DNA of 64,000 nucleotides from Akanthomyces muscarius (taxonomy: Eukaryota; Ascomycota; Sordariomycetes; Hypocreales; Cordycipitaceae). Positions 1-12,094 of the stretch are shown piece after piece. The notes beneath the pieces are model-generated. The model was not told the origin of the DNA, searched no databases, and worked only from the letters and a program-made list of their open reading frames with translations. The translations under genes and the position numbers were made by a program. The first letter of the stretch is position 1, and every line of letters begins with the position of its first letter. Location of the stretch: NCBI RefSeq assembly GCF_028009165.1, contig NC_079243.1, forward strand, positions 4,092,001-4,156,000, written 5' to 3'.

Positions 1-2655
1 GTGGACCCCCACTGCATATCGACGTGGAAGAGGTGCGCGAGCAGGGAGACGGTGATGTGGTAGGAGATGCCGCCGAAGAAGACGGTCATGAGCGGCATCC
101 ACTTGTAGTTCTCAAAGAGGGCGCCGACGAGGCCGCGCTCGCCGGTGCGGTAGCGCAGGATGGCGAGGGCAATGGGGCCCGCGCCGTTGAAGACGACGAC
201 GAGCGAGAGGAAGACGTTCCACGACGTCAGGTAGCTGCTGGCGAGCTCGTCGCGGATCCAGCCGATGAGGAAGTAGTTGAGGCAGGTGAGGAAGAGGGCG
301 GAGCCGAGGGCAAAGTACGAGCACATGTACGACATGATGGAGATTTTCGACGACCACATGATGTTGGAGAAGAGAAACGTGTAGAAGAGAGGAGTAAAGG
401 GCCCGCGGTAGATCCAGCGGTGCAGCGGGTGGAAGATCATCTCCGAGACGCCGTAGGCGTACTTTTGCCAGCGCATAATCTCGTCGTAAATGGTCAGCGA
501 CACGCCCTCCTTGAACTCGTCGTTATGGTACGACGCGATGCGGATCACGCTGCCCTCCATCTGCAGGCGCAGGGCAATGTCAAAGTCCTCGGAGACGTGG
601 CTCTCGGACCAGTATGCCGTGTACGCGCCGTCCTGCTCCGGCCGGCCGACGTCCTGGACGGCGCGCCAACGGAGAAAGGCGTTGTGGCCGACAAACGGCG
701 CGACCTCGCCGGCGCCGATGGAGAAGCGGATCGACGAGTAGACGAGGTTGGTAAAGTAGGTGATGCCGTTCTCAAAGTAGTCGCGGGTGACCTGCATGAC
801 GCCGGTCGAGTGCTGCACAATGGCGACCTCGGGCGAGAGGTACATCTCGGCGGCGCCGAAGAGGAGGCAGTCGATAGGCACGCGGGTGTCAGAGTCGACG
901 AGGAGGATGACCTCGCCGATGCGAATGTCGCCCTCGGCCCAGGCAAGAGGCTCCTCGTCGAGGAGCTGGGCCAGGGCAGCGTTGTACATTTCCTCCTCCT
1001 CGGCCTCGTCAATCATGTCCGTGCCCATGGCGGCGACGCGGGTGTCCATCATCTCCTGCATGCGGCGCTCGACGCGCTGCGAGAAGTTGAGGGCAAAGTT
1101 CATGTTGGAGGCCTTTTTGAACTTGCCCTTGCGGACGTAGCCTTCGTCGCCATTGTGGCGCGGGCGCGCAACCCAGCCAATGTTGTTGTTGTGGTAGTAT
1201 TCCTGACGCTGGCGGACCTGCGCCTCGGACAGACCGGCGCGCAGGCCATCATCGTTGATCATGATGGTGGCCGTGCCGCCGTGCGACTCGTAGTAGGAGA
1301 CGGCCTGCTGCAAACTGCGAATGGTGGGAATGATGACCGACTCCATGCCCTCCTTGTAGACGGGCATCTGAATGGTTATCTTGGGGAGCTCCATGCCTTC
1401 CATGTAGGCGCGCTCCAGGCTAGGCTTGTGGCACGAAAAGTAGCGCGAGTTGGTCGTGTTGCCGCCAATGGGGCCTAGCATCTGGAAGATGTCGGAAAAG
1501 ACAATCTGGAAGAAGAAGAGGCTGACACATGCCAGCAGGGGAATGGGGATAACGAGCGCCATGCGGACCCAGTACCCGTCAAGCAGACACTCGCTAACCA
1601 GTCGCCCGATGTAGACGCCTACGAGCAGGACAATGGTGAGTGCCATGGCGAGGCCGATGAAGACGGCAGAAGTGCGCATGACGGGCCGCTTCAAAGACTC
1701 GGGGCGCTCCATGGCCTTTTCCTTCTCAGCGGCAATTTCCTCATCGCCCTCGGCCTCGTCAGCCTCGGTGATGTACGCAGCTTTTTCATTGATGCCAGCG
1801 GCAGGCGTGTTGTAGCCGCTAGGAATGTTGCCTGACAGGATAGAAGGCGTGCGGAAGGGCGAGGACAGCACATTGTTGGCCACCTTGCCAGATCCCCAAA
1901 TCTAGAACAAAATTAGCATCATTTGTTCAAACATGTGAGACAAGGTTGCATACCATAGTAAGAAGCTTCTCTTCAAGATTTGCAGCGTGGCTGAGGACAT
2001 GCGAGATGTCGTCGTGCCAGACGAGCAGCATGCGCTCCTGCTGGCAGATACAGGCATACTGATACTTCTTGACAGTGGTGGGATGTGCGTGGTGCAGAGA
2101 GTCGATGACCTGCAGCTGCGAGCCGTCCTTGAAGCGGAGCTCGGTTTGGCCCTCTGTCAAAACCAACATTATACCCTCCAACAGGCGAGGACGGATCGTG
2201 ATGGCAACAGCCAAGTTCATGCGGCTAACTGCATCGTGGAGAACAGGGTGGACAGGCTCCGGAACGGAGAGGTACTGTCCTCGTGCGCGGCGAATGAGCA
2301 CACCGTGGATGTTGTCTGGGTCGTGGGCCGAGTCAGGGTGAATCCAGCCGCTGACCATGATGCGGTTGTAGATATATGTGGCCATCTACAAATTTCGTTA
2401 GTTTTTCCACGTTACGTTTTGATTGTCGTCTCGATTCCAACTGACCGTTCGGTAGCGGAAATCATCCGAGTACTGGAGTCGCGAAGGCGTCGATTGGCCT
2501 GTCCTGTTGCCATTGTCGCTGTGTGAGTTTGACGAGCGCATCGAAGCGACAGAGCGAGCATGGCTTGGGCGTCGCGACTGCGACAGCTGGGTGGGCTCGC
2601 CCAGACCCAGGCCGGTGCTATGAGATGTTTGTTGCACCATCTTGTGAAGATTCAA
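1..2655 (-). CDS. Type 2 glycosyltransferase, processive, multi-membrane (ZtGT2-like); 3' end cut by window edge
   Basis: Join of complement(<1..1901, 1954..2385, 2446..2655); both introns (60 and 52 nt) are GT-AG and keep frame. The start is ATG at 2655 (MNLHK) or the in-frame ATG at 2640 (MVQQT). The first ~70 residues are Ser-rich and disordered, followed by a soluble domain (MATYIYNRIM onward) known from this fungal family. A hydrophobic segment lies near residues 290-315, then the GT2 core: MPVYKE, IMINDDGL, VDSDTR near residue 548, SEDFD near 653 and MRWQKYAYG near 695, so the D, DxD, ED and RW signature is present in order. Several membrane helices follow. Family members in Zymoseptoria and Fusarium are needed for hyphal growth on solid surfaces and probably make a surface or wall polysaccharide; the product is not established. 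Chitin or hyaluronan synthase relatives are less likely given the N-terminal domain. Confidence 0.9.
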
Positions 2656-4347
2656 GGAAGGCTAGAGAGCCTCCTTGTCGGATATCGAAGCCCGCAGGGT
2701 ATGATGCGGGTTGAGATTAAATGCCTGCTGGCTCAGGCTGCGTTGCTTGATCTGAGAGAGAGCAACTTGATATGTAGCGAGCGTGTAGTTGATCCTCTTA
2801 AGTGGGCAGCATGTGGCAATCAAATATTGTCTTGGAGAGAGATCGGACGGCTTTATCAACAAATGAAGGAGGTCACAGAAAAGATTGTACAATGGTCAAG
2901 TAGGTAGACAGCAAAGGTGCAGTTAAAGCGTCGAGAGAGAATGGCAGATAGAACCAGGACTAGCAGCGATTTTGTCTTCTTGCTGGACTAACTACAGCAG
3001 ACTAGCAATTAGGGCGTCCAGGCTTCAGAGGGGCCCGATAGCGACTAAACCGAGTTGAACAGCCTAATGCAAGGTCGTCAGCATCTTCAGGACTGAGCGG
3101 ACGAGGCCAGTCAATTCATCACGGACAAACAAGCCGTCGGGGCGTGTCGACAGGGGATGGGGTGTGGCCGAGGGTGTGCGAGCTTGGGCTGTAACCGAAG
3201 GTACAAGTCGAGTACATGCGTCTACTGAGCAGAAGAGCACATAGTTACATCCAGAATGCTAGGCTTGATCGAGGTCCGTGTGGGTCGCCGACCGAGGAAC
3301 GTGTACGGAGCACATTGTATCCGTGGCACCGTGGGTAACGTTATTATTTAGCAGCAGAGCGGACCTCAGCCCTGGTGCTCTGTCTTCTACAGTAGGCAGG
3401 ATTTGGACTGGTCCAGGAACCTGGCTTGGCTTGGCGTGGAGAGAACAATGGCCGCTTCATATCGCCGAGGTGCGACAGCCCGCCTCTAGCGAAGCCAGGA
3501 TAACTAACGTGTTGTCGCGCAAGAAAAAGAAATCCCGCGGACCGACATCACCGTTTGTGCTGGCCAATAGCTTCCGGTATCTGCATCCGTTATCCTGAGG
3601 CTGAGTGAGGTAGTAAATACATGCTGCCTGGGAGGCTTCAACACTTACAGAACGGGCTTTAAAAAGTGCCTGCCGAATGGGGGCCATTGTTCTTGCGTCT
3701 CATGCAAAAGACAAAAAGCGGGATAACTAAGCGAGTGGAGTGGTGGACGTCGCTGCGCTGAGCGCGGAGAAAAGTCAAACGCCACCAGAAGTGTTATTTT
3801 GAGGTAAGCTTTTGACTTTCCTTGCTTGTTTCAATCCCCTAGCCAAGCTCGGACGACGCAAGAAAATTTGAAATAATGCGCAGTGGACCGCTGCGTCAGG
3901 CCGTGAACAAAACGTCTTTCGGTTGAGCTTGTAGTTGGCCTCTGGTGTCCGAGCCGAGCACGTTCGTGAACCCCAGCATTATTTTGTTTGTCTCATGGTT
4001 TGGTGTGCTGGATCGGCTGCATCCGATGGCGTTCGTGTGTGGCTGCAGATTGAGGCGTTTGGGGAGCCGTTCCGTTCAGCCTCTTTTCATGACTGCGACA
4101 CGCACAACACACACCTGCAACAAAATGTAAACTTGTTAATTTAAATTCAGCCGTGGCGGATGACCGTTGGATGGAGCGGCTCGAAACAGAGACGCACAGC
4201 ACCCAAGCGCAAAACAGCCGTGCTGCAGTTATGCCCACAGACAGACGTTGGGGCGGGAAGGGGGAGGGAGCCGGTGTCTGTGACGGACCACACAAGCTCA
4301 GAGGTCGCCGGCTGCCGCACAGAGCGTGCTGTGCTGCCTGCGTGCGC

Positions 4348-4380
4348 CCTGATTAGACCTGATTAGACCTGATTAGACTT
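4348..4380. repeat. Tandem repeat, 10-bp unit x3
   Basis: The unit GATTAGACCT occurs three times in a row, with the last copy ending TT instead of CT. It is directly followed by a doubled TTGCTGA-type motif (around 4379-4393). No gene overlaps it. This is an ordinary short satellite, useful as a variable marker. Confidence 0.85.
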
Positions 4381-7030
4381 GCTGACTTGCTGATGGACCG
4401 GATCCATTTGGAATTGCAGATGGGCTAGCCTTGCGTGCTGCGTGCTCAATACTCAGGGCGATGGCCAGCAAACGCGAGCGCCGTCGTGCTGGGCCACTTG
4501 GTGTTTCTTTCTCCCCTTCTCTTTTCCTCTTCTGGCGGTACTATTTTGATTTTGTCAACAAGAAGACGCTAGGCTGTGGATGCCGATCCGGGTCGCTGGG
4601 ATCATGGCTGGCGGACTTTTTTGTTGCTCTGCCGTGGTGTGTGGTGCTAAAATGTGGTAGGTGCGGAAAAGAGTTCTCTCGACAGCTGGCGATGCCGAAC
4701 TGTCAGGTCAGGCCTTCGGTACCTAGCCGTGAGCGGGGACTCTCATAGTAGAGGCAGGTACCCGCAGCACATTATGCAAGCTACACTTGTCCTTTAGTCG
4801 GGCTCCTGTCCTACAAATCTCGGATCCCATCACTACAGCTGAATTTATGCCGACGCCAGTAGCATGGAAGAGCTTGTCTCCTCGGACGATAGCTTCCTGA
4901 TCAACTGGTTCGACGTCGGTGAACAAAAGGGCAAAATGTTCTCTCAACAGTTTGTAACCGAAGCATCTGCCGCTACGCCCTAACGCTAGTTAGTGCAGCC
5001 CGGATCACTGGCCGCCTGTGCTTGCCAACGGCGTTATCATGAACCCGGTCGTTTGGCGGCGTTCTTGTCAGCGGCGGCTCGGGTGGCTTTGTCTGGATGA
5101 AAGCCCGTCGCTCGCAATGGCTTTTTTTCCCTCACGATGAGGCTGATGACGCGCAGCGGCTTGAAGCTGGTCTGTCCGCCGACGCACAGTCCACGATGCG
5201 AACCGCAGAAGAGATGCATTGACAAGCAATAGCCAGCGGGCCACTATTGGTGCTGGTAGATCGCGACGGCAACAGCCGCCTATTGATTTGCTGAATGAGT
5301 GCTTTTCGACAGGGGGGACGCGAATTCCTTTGCCAATCGTCTCAGCCAGAACCCCTGTGTGTGTTTGACCACCCCCCAGCGTTCACCCCTCCCAAGCCCG
5401 TCTGCATCAGCACAACAGGACATGGGGGAAATGCTGGTACGATACTGAGCGACGCAAAACGCCAGCCTACCTGTTTGGTTATATGGGAGGTCTAGCCTCT
5501 GCGGCTCAGCCTCAACGTATCTGAAAATAGCTTCCATTCACGCCGGTTTGCCGTGAGACACGGCGCTCGGCAGCTTTTCCCCGATTGTACGGCTGGCTTT
5601 TACATGTCGCTTCACTTCAGCTGTGATAAGAGGTGAGCGTTTACTTCAGCTGCTCCCCCATCCATGTGCCACAGCATGGCAAGCCAAGTGTTCACATCGG
5701 TAATTATTCTGTCGCTCGCCAAAGGTGCTGCACCAGCTGCCAAGACGTTGTAGCGGGAGCTTGTCAATATTATCGCCACGTCTTGTACATGGATAATGAG
5801 GAATCAGTAGTTTCGAGATGTCGTTATCTCTTCTCACTACATCGGTTCGGCTAATACAGGGCGAACAGGGGGGTGGACATGGTGCTCGCCTTCGCGCAGC
5901 AGCCCAGAGACCTGCACACGTGGTGCGGTGAGCGCCGCCCATCCAAGTCTAAGACATTGCTTACAGAAAGAGCACACAGAAACAAGTACAGGAGATAATC
6001 TAGCCAAGGTGTCTTCAACATCCATCAGGAGGCGTGGCGAGCGGAGCCTCCTCCACGCGTGGTTGCAGTGCATAAAAGCCAAGTCTGGGCTTCCAGCTTC
6101 TAATGCAGCGCAACATCAAGAAAATCTCGGGCAAGAAAAAAAGCACAACGTGCTGGGCACCTCTGTATGCGCCACCTGCATCGGGCCGCCAGGATTTGCT
6201 CAAGCTACTGTATCCTTCCATCATATCACCCTACCACTACTCTGGCTAGCTCTGCGTGGCATATGCAGGCTAAATATGAGGCTCAGGTAGTCAGGGGTGT
6301 TGCGGCAGCCAGCATCAATAGCTCCGGCTTCTCAAGCTCCGATTCCAACCTCCAAATCTAACAAAATAGTCGCAACTCTCTTCGAGATTACGATGGCTTC
6401 TTTTTTTTTTTCCAGCTTCATCGCGATTCCTGTCAGCTCTGTCCAATTTTCCGCCCCCAAGTGTCATGGGCGACGATCAGCCAGCCACACGAACTGTTCC
6501 GCGGCATGTATCCGTACATGTGTTAATTTTAGTTCCAGGTGAGAGTCCCAAAGGGGCAAGTTCCAACGCTAGCAGCAAGAAGGAAAAAAATGTCCGGTTC
6601 CACAGTCCGGTCTGTCAGCGGGCTTTGTTCCTCCTCCGCTGCTGATCAATCTGGAAAACCCAGTCATGGTAGCGTGAGATGATTGAAAAAACCGATATCG
6701 CGTGTATTTGTAGAGACGGTGATATCTATGGGGCTAGGTAAGATTTAGTACGCCGGTGTGTTGCATCCTATCCTCTGCACCCGGCCCGGCAGTTGCATGT
6801 TTTTGTTTTTTTTTTTTCATGCTTCACCTCGGTCAAGTCACACTGGAAGCATTTTAGATCGACGCTAGCTATGAACCAGCTCGCTGGGCCAGGTCTTTCC
6901 ACTCACCTCTGTGGATCTTGAGAAAGAAAAGCCGCTGATCATTGTTATCGAGACCTCATCAGCCAGTCGGGCTAAGTGGAGGCAGACCTTGGCTTACATG
7001 CTAGTAATCAGGGTAGTAGTATCATCAAAT

Positions 7031-7250
7031 ATTCGGACAGTCCGCAAAAGATTTTTCAATGGATCGAAGCGCAATGTCCAGAGTAGCATCACCAGGTGTT
7101 TAGATAGTCTGTGTAATAGTTTTCGGTTGCTCGGAGCGTAGTGTCCAGAGTAGCACCGCCGAATCATCGGACAGTCTGCGAATAGTCTTCAGTTACTCAC
7201 AGCGTGGTGCTCACGGGAAAATCTCCAAATGTTCGGACAGCAAGTATAAG
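7031..7250. repeat. Degenerate tandem repeat, about 67-bp unit, three copies plus a partial one
   Basis: Copies begin near 7031, 7097, 7165 and 7230 (partial). Each opens with a version of TTCGGACAGTCYGC and the first two share GTCCAGAGTAGCAYC near the end. In the first copy CGGACAGTCCG is a perfect inverted repeat around a central A. The copies are diverged, so the array is old. It lies about 190 bp beyond the stop of the GH16 gene, in its downstream flank. Confidence 0.8.
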
Positions 7251-7440
7251 AAAATATTCGTCGCCAAAGCGTCAGGAACATGAATCTGTTCTGTAGTCTA
7301 TTCCAAACTCATTCGTGAATGCTCATGATAAATCCCCCCCATATTAAGTAAAATCTCACATGCCCGTCTATAAACCAACCCTGCGTAAAGTTGCCATCAA
7401 ACACATCTCCTATAAACAAAATACGTCTCGGAAGACGATT

Positions 7441-8930
7441 CTACAGCTCCTGCTTCGAGCCACAGGCACCGAGCTGCCACATCTTGACCGAGCGCACCGT
7501 CATGCCGCGCTGGTCGCCCTCCCCCCACGTCGGCAGCCACTTGTCGCGGGCGTCCCAAAACGACCACCGCGCGTTGGTCGCGCCGTTGACCCAGGGCTTG
7601 TCCCCGACATTGTCCAGGAAGAAGCCGTTGGTGCCGCCCACGGCCACGTTCAGAATGAGGTAAAACGACTGGTCAAACGGCGCGTTGCCCGTCGTCGAGT
7701 TGGAGACGCTCCAGGGGTTGTCGAGCAGCGTGTCGTTTTCCGACTTTTGCTTGGCAAACTCGCCCTTGTCGTAGAGGTCCTCGCTCTTCTTGAACCCGAC
7801 AAACAGAATCTGGTGAATCTTGGAGTCAATGTAAAAGTAAATGTAGTTGGGCGTCCACTGGATGCCGTAGGTGTGAAACTTGTCCGAGTAGGTGCCGCGG
7901 CGGATCTTCTTGGCGAGCGTCGTCTTCCAGTACGTGTCGGTCTGCGGCGTGGGCCCCCAGTGCAGCGTGCCGTAGTACCAGTCGCGTCCGCCCTCGCTGT
8001 AGTCGGCGCCGTTGCCGCGCGACTCGGCAATGTCAATCTCGCCGGAGCGCGGCCACGCGCCGTAGACGTCGCTCTCGGGCATCATCCAGATGGCGGGCCA
8101 GAGCCAGTCGCCCTTTGGCATCTTGGCGACGACCTCGACCATGCCGTAGCGGATGCTCTTGGTGCCCTTGGTCGTGAGGCGCGCGGAGCGCACGGGCGGG
8201 ATAAAGGTGCCCTTTTCCGGGTTGGAGCGCAGCACGCACGCCGACGAGTTGAAGGCGCCGGTGCACGACTTGTCGGCGTCGAGGCTGAGCGTGTAGTTGG
8301 CGTACAGCTCGTCGGCGGTGATGGGCGTCGTCTCGGTGGTGAGCGTCGGCACAATGTGCAGCCCCTGGCCGTCGACGTACGAGTTGCGCTCGTCGGTCGT
8401 GGTCCAGTCAAAGGCGTGGTTGCCGAAGCCGTCGAGCTGCACCTCGTGCGTCCAGACGCTCTTGTCGAGTGTCTGGAAGTTGTCCTCGTACATGAGGCAG
8501 TACTAAACAACGGGTCAGTACAAGTATTGGCGAGTGTGAGTGGGGGGAGTTGACTTACATCCTTTTGCACGTAGGGCTTGGACATGAAAAAGGCGACGAC
8601 GCCGGCGCCGGCGAAGCCAAGCAGGATCAGGCTGCCGATGATGATGTTGTTCCATCGCGTCTTCTTCATGTCCTTGTCCTCGAGCCACGGCTTGGGGTAG
8701 TCCTCGCGCAGACGGTAGCTCTTGAACTTGCGCTTGGGGGCCGGGACTGGCGTTGCGGCGCCGTGGGCGACGCTGTTGTAGGTGTACGGCGTGTAGGTGC
8801 CGGGGCCGCCGTCGCCCGAGTGTCGCGGCGAGCGCTGCCATGGTGTTGAGCTGGACGAGCCCTGTTCTCTGTGGTGGCCGCGTTGGCTGTTGGCCGGGCT
8901 GGCGAATGGGTTCTGGGGTGGTGTGCTCAT
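7441..8930 (-). CDS. GH16 glycoside hydrolase/transglycosylase-like protein, type II membrane
   Basis: Join of complement(7441..8502, 8559..8930), with one GT-AG intron of 56 nt that keeps frame (VQKD then YCLMYEDNF). The protein is 477 residues. Residues 1-95 are a hydrophilic, Pro/Ser-rich tail with a basic patch (KRKFKSYR), and residues 96-115 are one strongly hydrophobic helix, which predicts a cytosolic N terminus and a lumenal or extracellular domain. The GH16 fold follows; its catalytic signature GEIDIAES places Glu279 (nucleophile), Asp281 and Glu284 (acid/base). Surrounding motifs such as YGMVEVVAKMPKGDWLWPAIW are typical of beta-glucanase or glucan-recognition GH16 members. The likely role is cell-wall beta-glucan hydrolysis or remodelling. 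The substrate cannot be read from sequence. No GPI signal is seen. Confidence 0.9.
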
Positions 8931-11900
8931 GACTGCTGGCTCTGCTGTCTCCTGCGAGAGAGCGCCGGGAATGTGGGCGAGCGAAAGAAGAAAAGGTGAG
9001 AATGCACACCGTCGAGTGTCTACCAAGTGCCTTTGGTTTTCAGAAGAAGAAAAGGTCGTAGTTAAAGGCCAATGGATGGACACTGCCAAAAAGACATGCA
9101 AGTGCAAGATGAGTATATGACAGGGCAGATTGGCAGGACGAGGCGAGATGTGTAGATGGACCTTATCTTTGTTCAGCAAGAGAAGACTAGGATGAGCTGC
9201 GAGTTGGACTAGCAAAAGCCAGAGCTAATATGAATTGCGAATAGCGCAAGAGGGTGTGCAAGCTGTCTAGTCTTGGGGGGTTCAAGCTTGTACTCAGTAG
9301 TGTTCGGCCATCGCGACAAGGGTGCCTTGATTAATGTACACAGAAGCAGCCGCACTGCTACCAGTACCCGGAGGATTCTCAGCCAGGTTTGGATCGTCTT
9401 CTTTTTTTTTGGCCCAAGCGAAAGAGGACCCATGCCTGGACTGCCAGTAAAGTTAGTGTGTGGTGCGTGCATGCACTGCCCGTGTAATATGAAGAGACAG
9501 CAGACAGCACACCAGTAGAGGGATCGAGCGATGTAGACCCAGACCAGGGGTTTTAAGCGGGCGCCATTTTTACCGCTCTCCCCTATCAATTGAACGAAAT
9601 AATACATTCCCGATTTTAAAATCTCTGCTCTTTTCATCTTCTTCCATCTGTTCTCATGCTTGAATTCGGGCGGTTTAGTTTGACAGCCATCGCTACGACC
9701 GTGGGGGCCAAGACCGAGCCAGGAGGCGGCGCCACCAAACGTTCGTCGGCCGCCCGCCCTGACCTACTCAGTATCCGTACTCCGAACAATGACACCTTTT
9801 GTCTTGTTTTTTTCAAGCCCACACCTGTCTAGGGCCGTCTGTTGTTCGGGTGGAGTCTCTCATTCTCTTGTGGAAACTTACTTTGGCCTAACGAATCCAA
9901 GTACCTACAGATTTCGGAGGTTATTTGTAAAAGAGCTAGCTACGGAGAAGGAAAAAAAATTAGATGAAAATTACGAAAGAGCAAAAATCTATGTACAGTA
10001 CATTGGACAGTTTGTAAAAAGCGCAGCAGAGAGATTCCACTGCACTGGCCCGTGTCTTCATGCATGCATGCACCTGCGGGAAGCACGTCTGTTCTCCAGT
10101 CCAGCTGCGACGGTACCAGCCATGTACCTTTTCTTTTCCTCACTCTCTCTCTCTCTCTCTCTTCTTCTTCCGCACACCCCTCCCCTCAACCCCTGTTCCT
10201 TGTCCGTCTGTGCTGGCCCTGAGAACAATGGCCTGGGCTTTTTGTTTTGCTTTTACCCAGCATGTACTTTTCCTCTCTTCTTTTTATTGTAATCTCGGCC
10301 GTGAATCCGAAAAATCCACTCGGCCACGCCCACTTCCGATATGATTCAGCTTGTGTTGTCAAATATACGGCTTTTTCTTTACCCAGCCGGACCGAATAGC
10401 AGAAAACTTGGACAAGCTTTCTCGTCCATGGCTTCTTCGTCTTCTCCTTGGCCGTTGTCAGCTCACGTAGCCAGGTCCCGTCCAGAAATAGTGTCTTGGC
10501 GGGTGCACCGGCCCTTGACCTTCATTTGCGTCCTCCGATGTATCGATGTCGCTCTCTGCATCTAATCAGTCTCTTCACCCAAGTGCCTGCTTGCAAGCCT
10601 CCGAGTGGCTTGCCTGTCCATACAGGTCTTCCCGTCTCCCCCGTTGCCATCGGTAAACTCACAAACCAGGCTTACAAGCACGCACATGAGGTGATTGATG
10701 CAGTCATCACGGTAGTTGCGAAGGTTTGCGCCAAGATGTCCCCTAGGAAAACCGCCGACGGACATGGCCGAGTGAAGCGTCCCTCGCGCCGCCGTCCTCT
10801 TCTTCATCAGGTAACATCGAATTAATAACTTTGAACCACAGCACGGCCGCCCAGCAAAAGGTGTCTCAGGGATAGACAACCCCCCAAAACGTCCCCGTGC
10901 TAAAGTCTATAATCCTATTTTGGTAGTGCCTCCGCATCGCGGTGCCAACCGCTCCTGCTCCCGGTCCAAGCGCGAAAGCGTTTGAGAAACGTTAATATTA
11001 GCAGTATATACCATTGCTACCCACGGAGTCATATTTACTCGCTCTGTCAAATTGCTGTCATTTCTCCATCTCCCATCGCCGGATCCGACTCGTCAAAAAA
11101 AAAAAAACGCTTCCCGCACTCCCGTTGGGAGAGGATAGCGCCCGGCCGTGCCCGCACTGTCAAGGTGCGCACCGGTAGCCTGAGACGGCCAAAGCGCACG
11201 TTGGTTTCACCATCCGCCCGTCTGCCTGTCAAAAGCTCTACGCTTTGCATGCCTTTTTTTAGATTTTCATCTTCCGGAACGATAGGATCTGGGTCGGAGC
11301 TGAGAGATCCGGATTTTACGCTTAAGTTGCCCGGATCGCCGTTGCACGACCTTGCCGGTGGTAATCTTCCGCCCCTACATGATTAATATGCGCTGAATTT
11401 CCTGTGCAACCGTAATACTTCGCTTTTGCTTCTCGCAATCCCCGCACTATATAATTTAAATTTGCGATTCGGTTAGCAAAGCCAGTCACCGTACGTGGCT
11501 GGTCAAGCACTCTTATTGGCAAGTCTGCGTGTATGTGTTTAAAGGGCGACTATTTGCACGACGTGTTTTTGCCTCTTGCACGACCCTACAGATATATATG
11601 AATTTAATCTCTCCCACTAATTTTATGCAGATGATGGCGTTGTATCTGAGACCGTACCACCAAAAGAGTCTCATTATTCGGGCACACAATCGTGGTCGGG
11701 CTTTAGTACAGGGTAGCTTTATCAAGCGCAGATTCACTCAAGTATAGGCAGATAGATCTCTGGGATTTCTTATTAATGTATAATTCTTACTCAAGGCAAG
11801 CATCCTATGAATAAGCTAGTGAAGGTTAGAGACGTTGCTCAGACTAAGAATCGTGGTGCATTCCACTGTCCCAAAGCACGCTGCTACAAGAACCTCACCT

Positions 11901-12094
11901 CTCTCAAGCCGATATCGAGATGATGCATATATACTCCACACCTAGCTCAGCAATAAATAACCAATCAAGGTTCGCATCTCGTGTACATGTATAGGGATGA
12001 TGCTCTTCGTCATTTTCTCGGAAAGCAAAATATAATATAGGAAAACACAGAATATGTACATGGTATAATCAACATCTCCATTCCACAAACAAAC
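8931..12094. other. Gene-free stretch (3.2 kb)
   Basis: This region holds the promoter of the GH16 gene and the downstream flank of the GAS2-domain gene. It contains a CT microsatellite near 10143-10170, an A-run near 11097-11107, and only short, non-conserved open frames. No RNA gene was recognised. Confidence 0.5.

Larger units (their letters stand above)
2656..7440. other. Long gene-free stretch (4.8 kb) with two tandem-repeat patches
   Basis: This is the upstream region of the GT2 gene and the downstream region of the GH16 gene. All open frames here are short, overlap one another on both strands and show no recognisable motif. It holds a 10-bp tandem repeat near 4348-4380, T-rich tracts near 6400 and 6800, and a degenerate ~67-bp tandem repeat at 7031-7250. 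I see no tRNA or other structured RNA gene. An unrecognised multi-exon gene or noncoding transcript cannot be excluded. Confidence 0.5.

Noticed and set aside
24..1478. 484-codon plus-strand frame opposite the GT2 gene
   Set aside because: The opposite strand carries all GT2 motifs in one continuous frame; the plus frame is an Arg/Val/Asp-rich mirror produced by codon bias. The same applies to long antisense frames at 7360-8553, 17813-18907 and 29267-30259.
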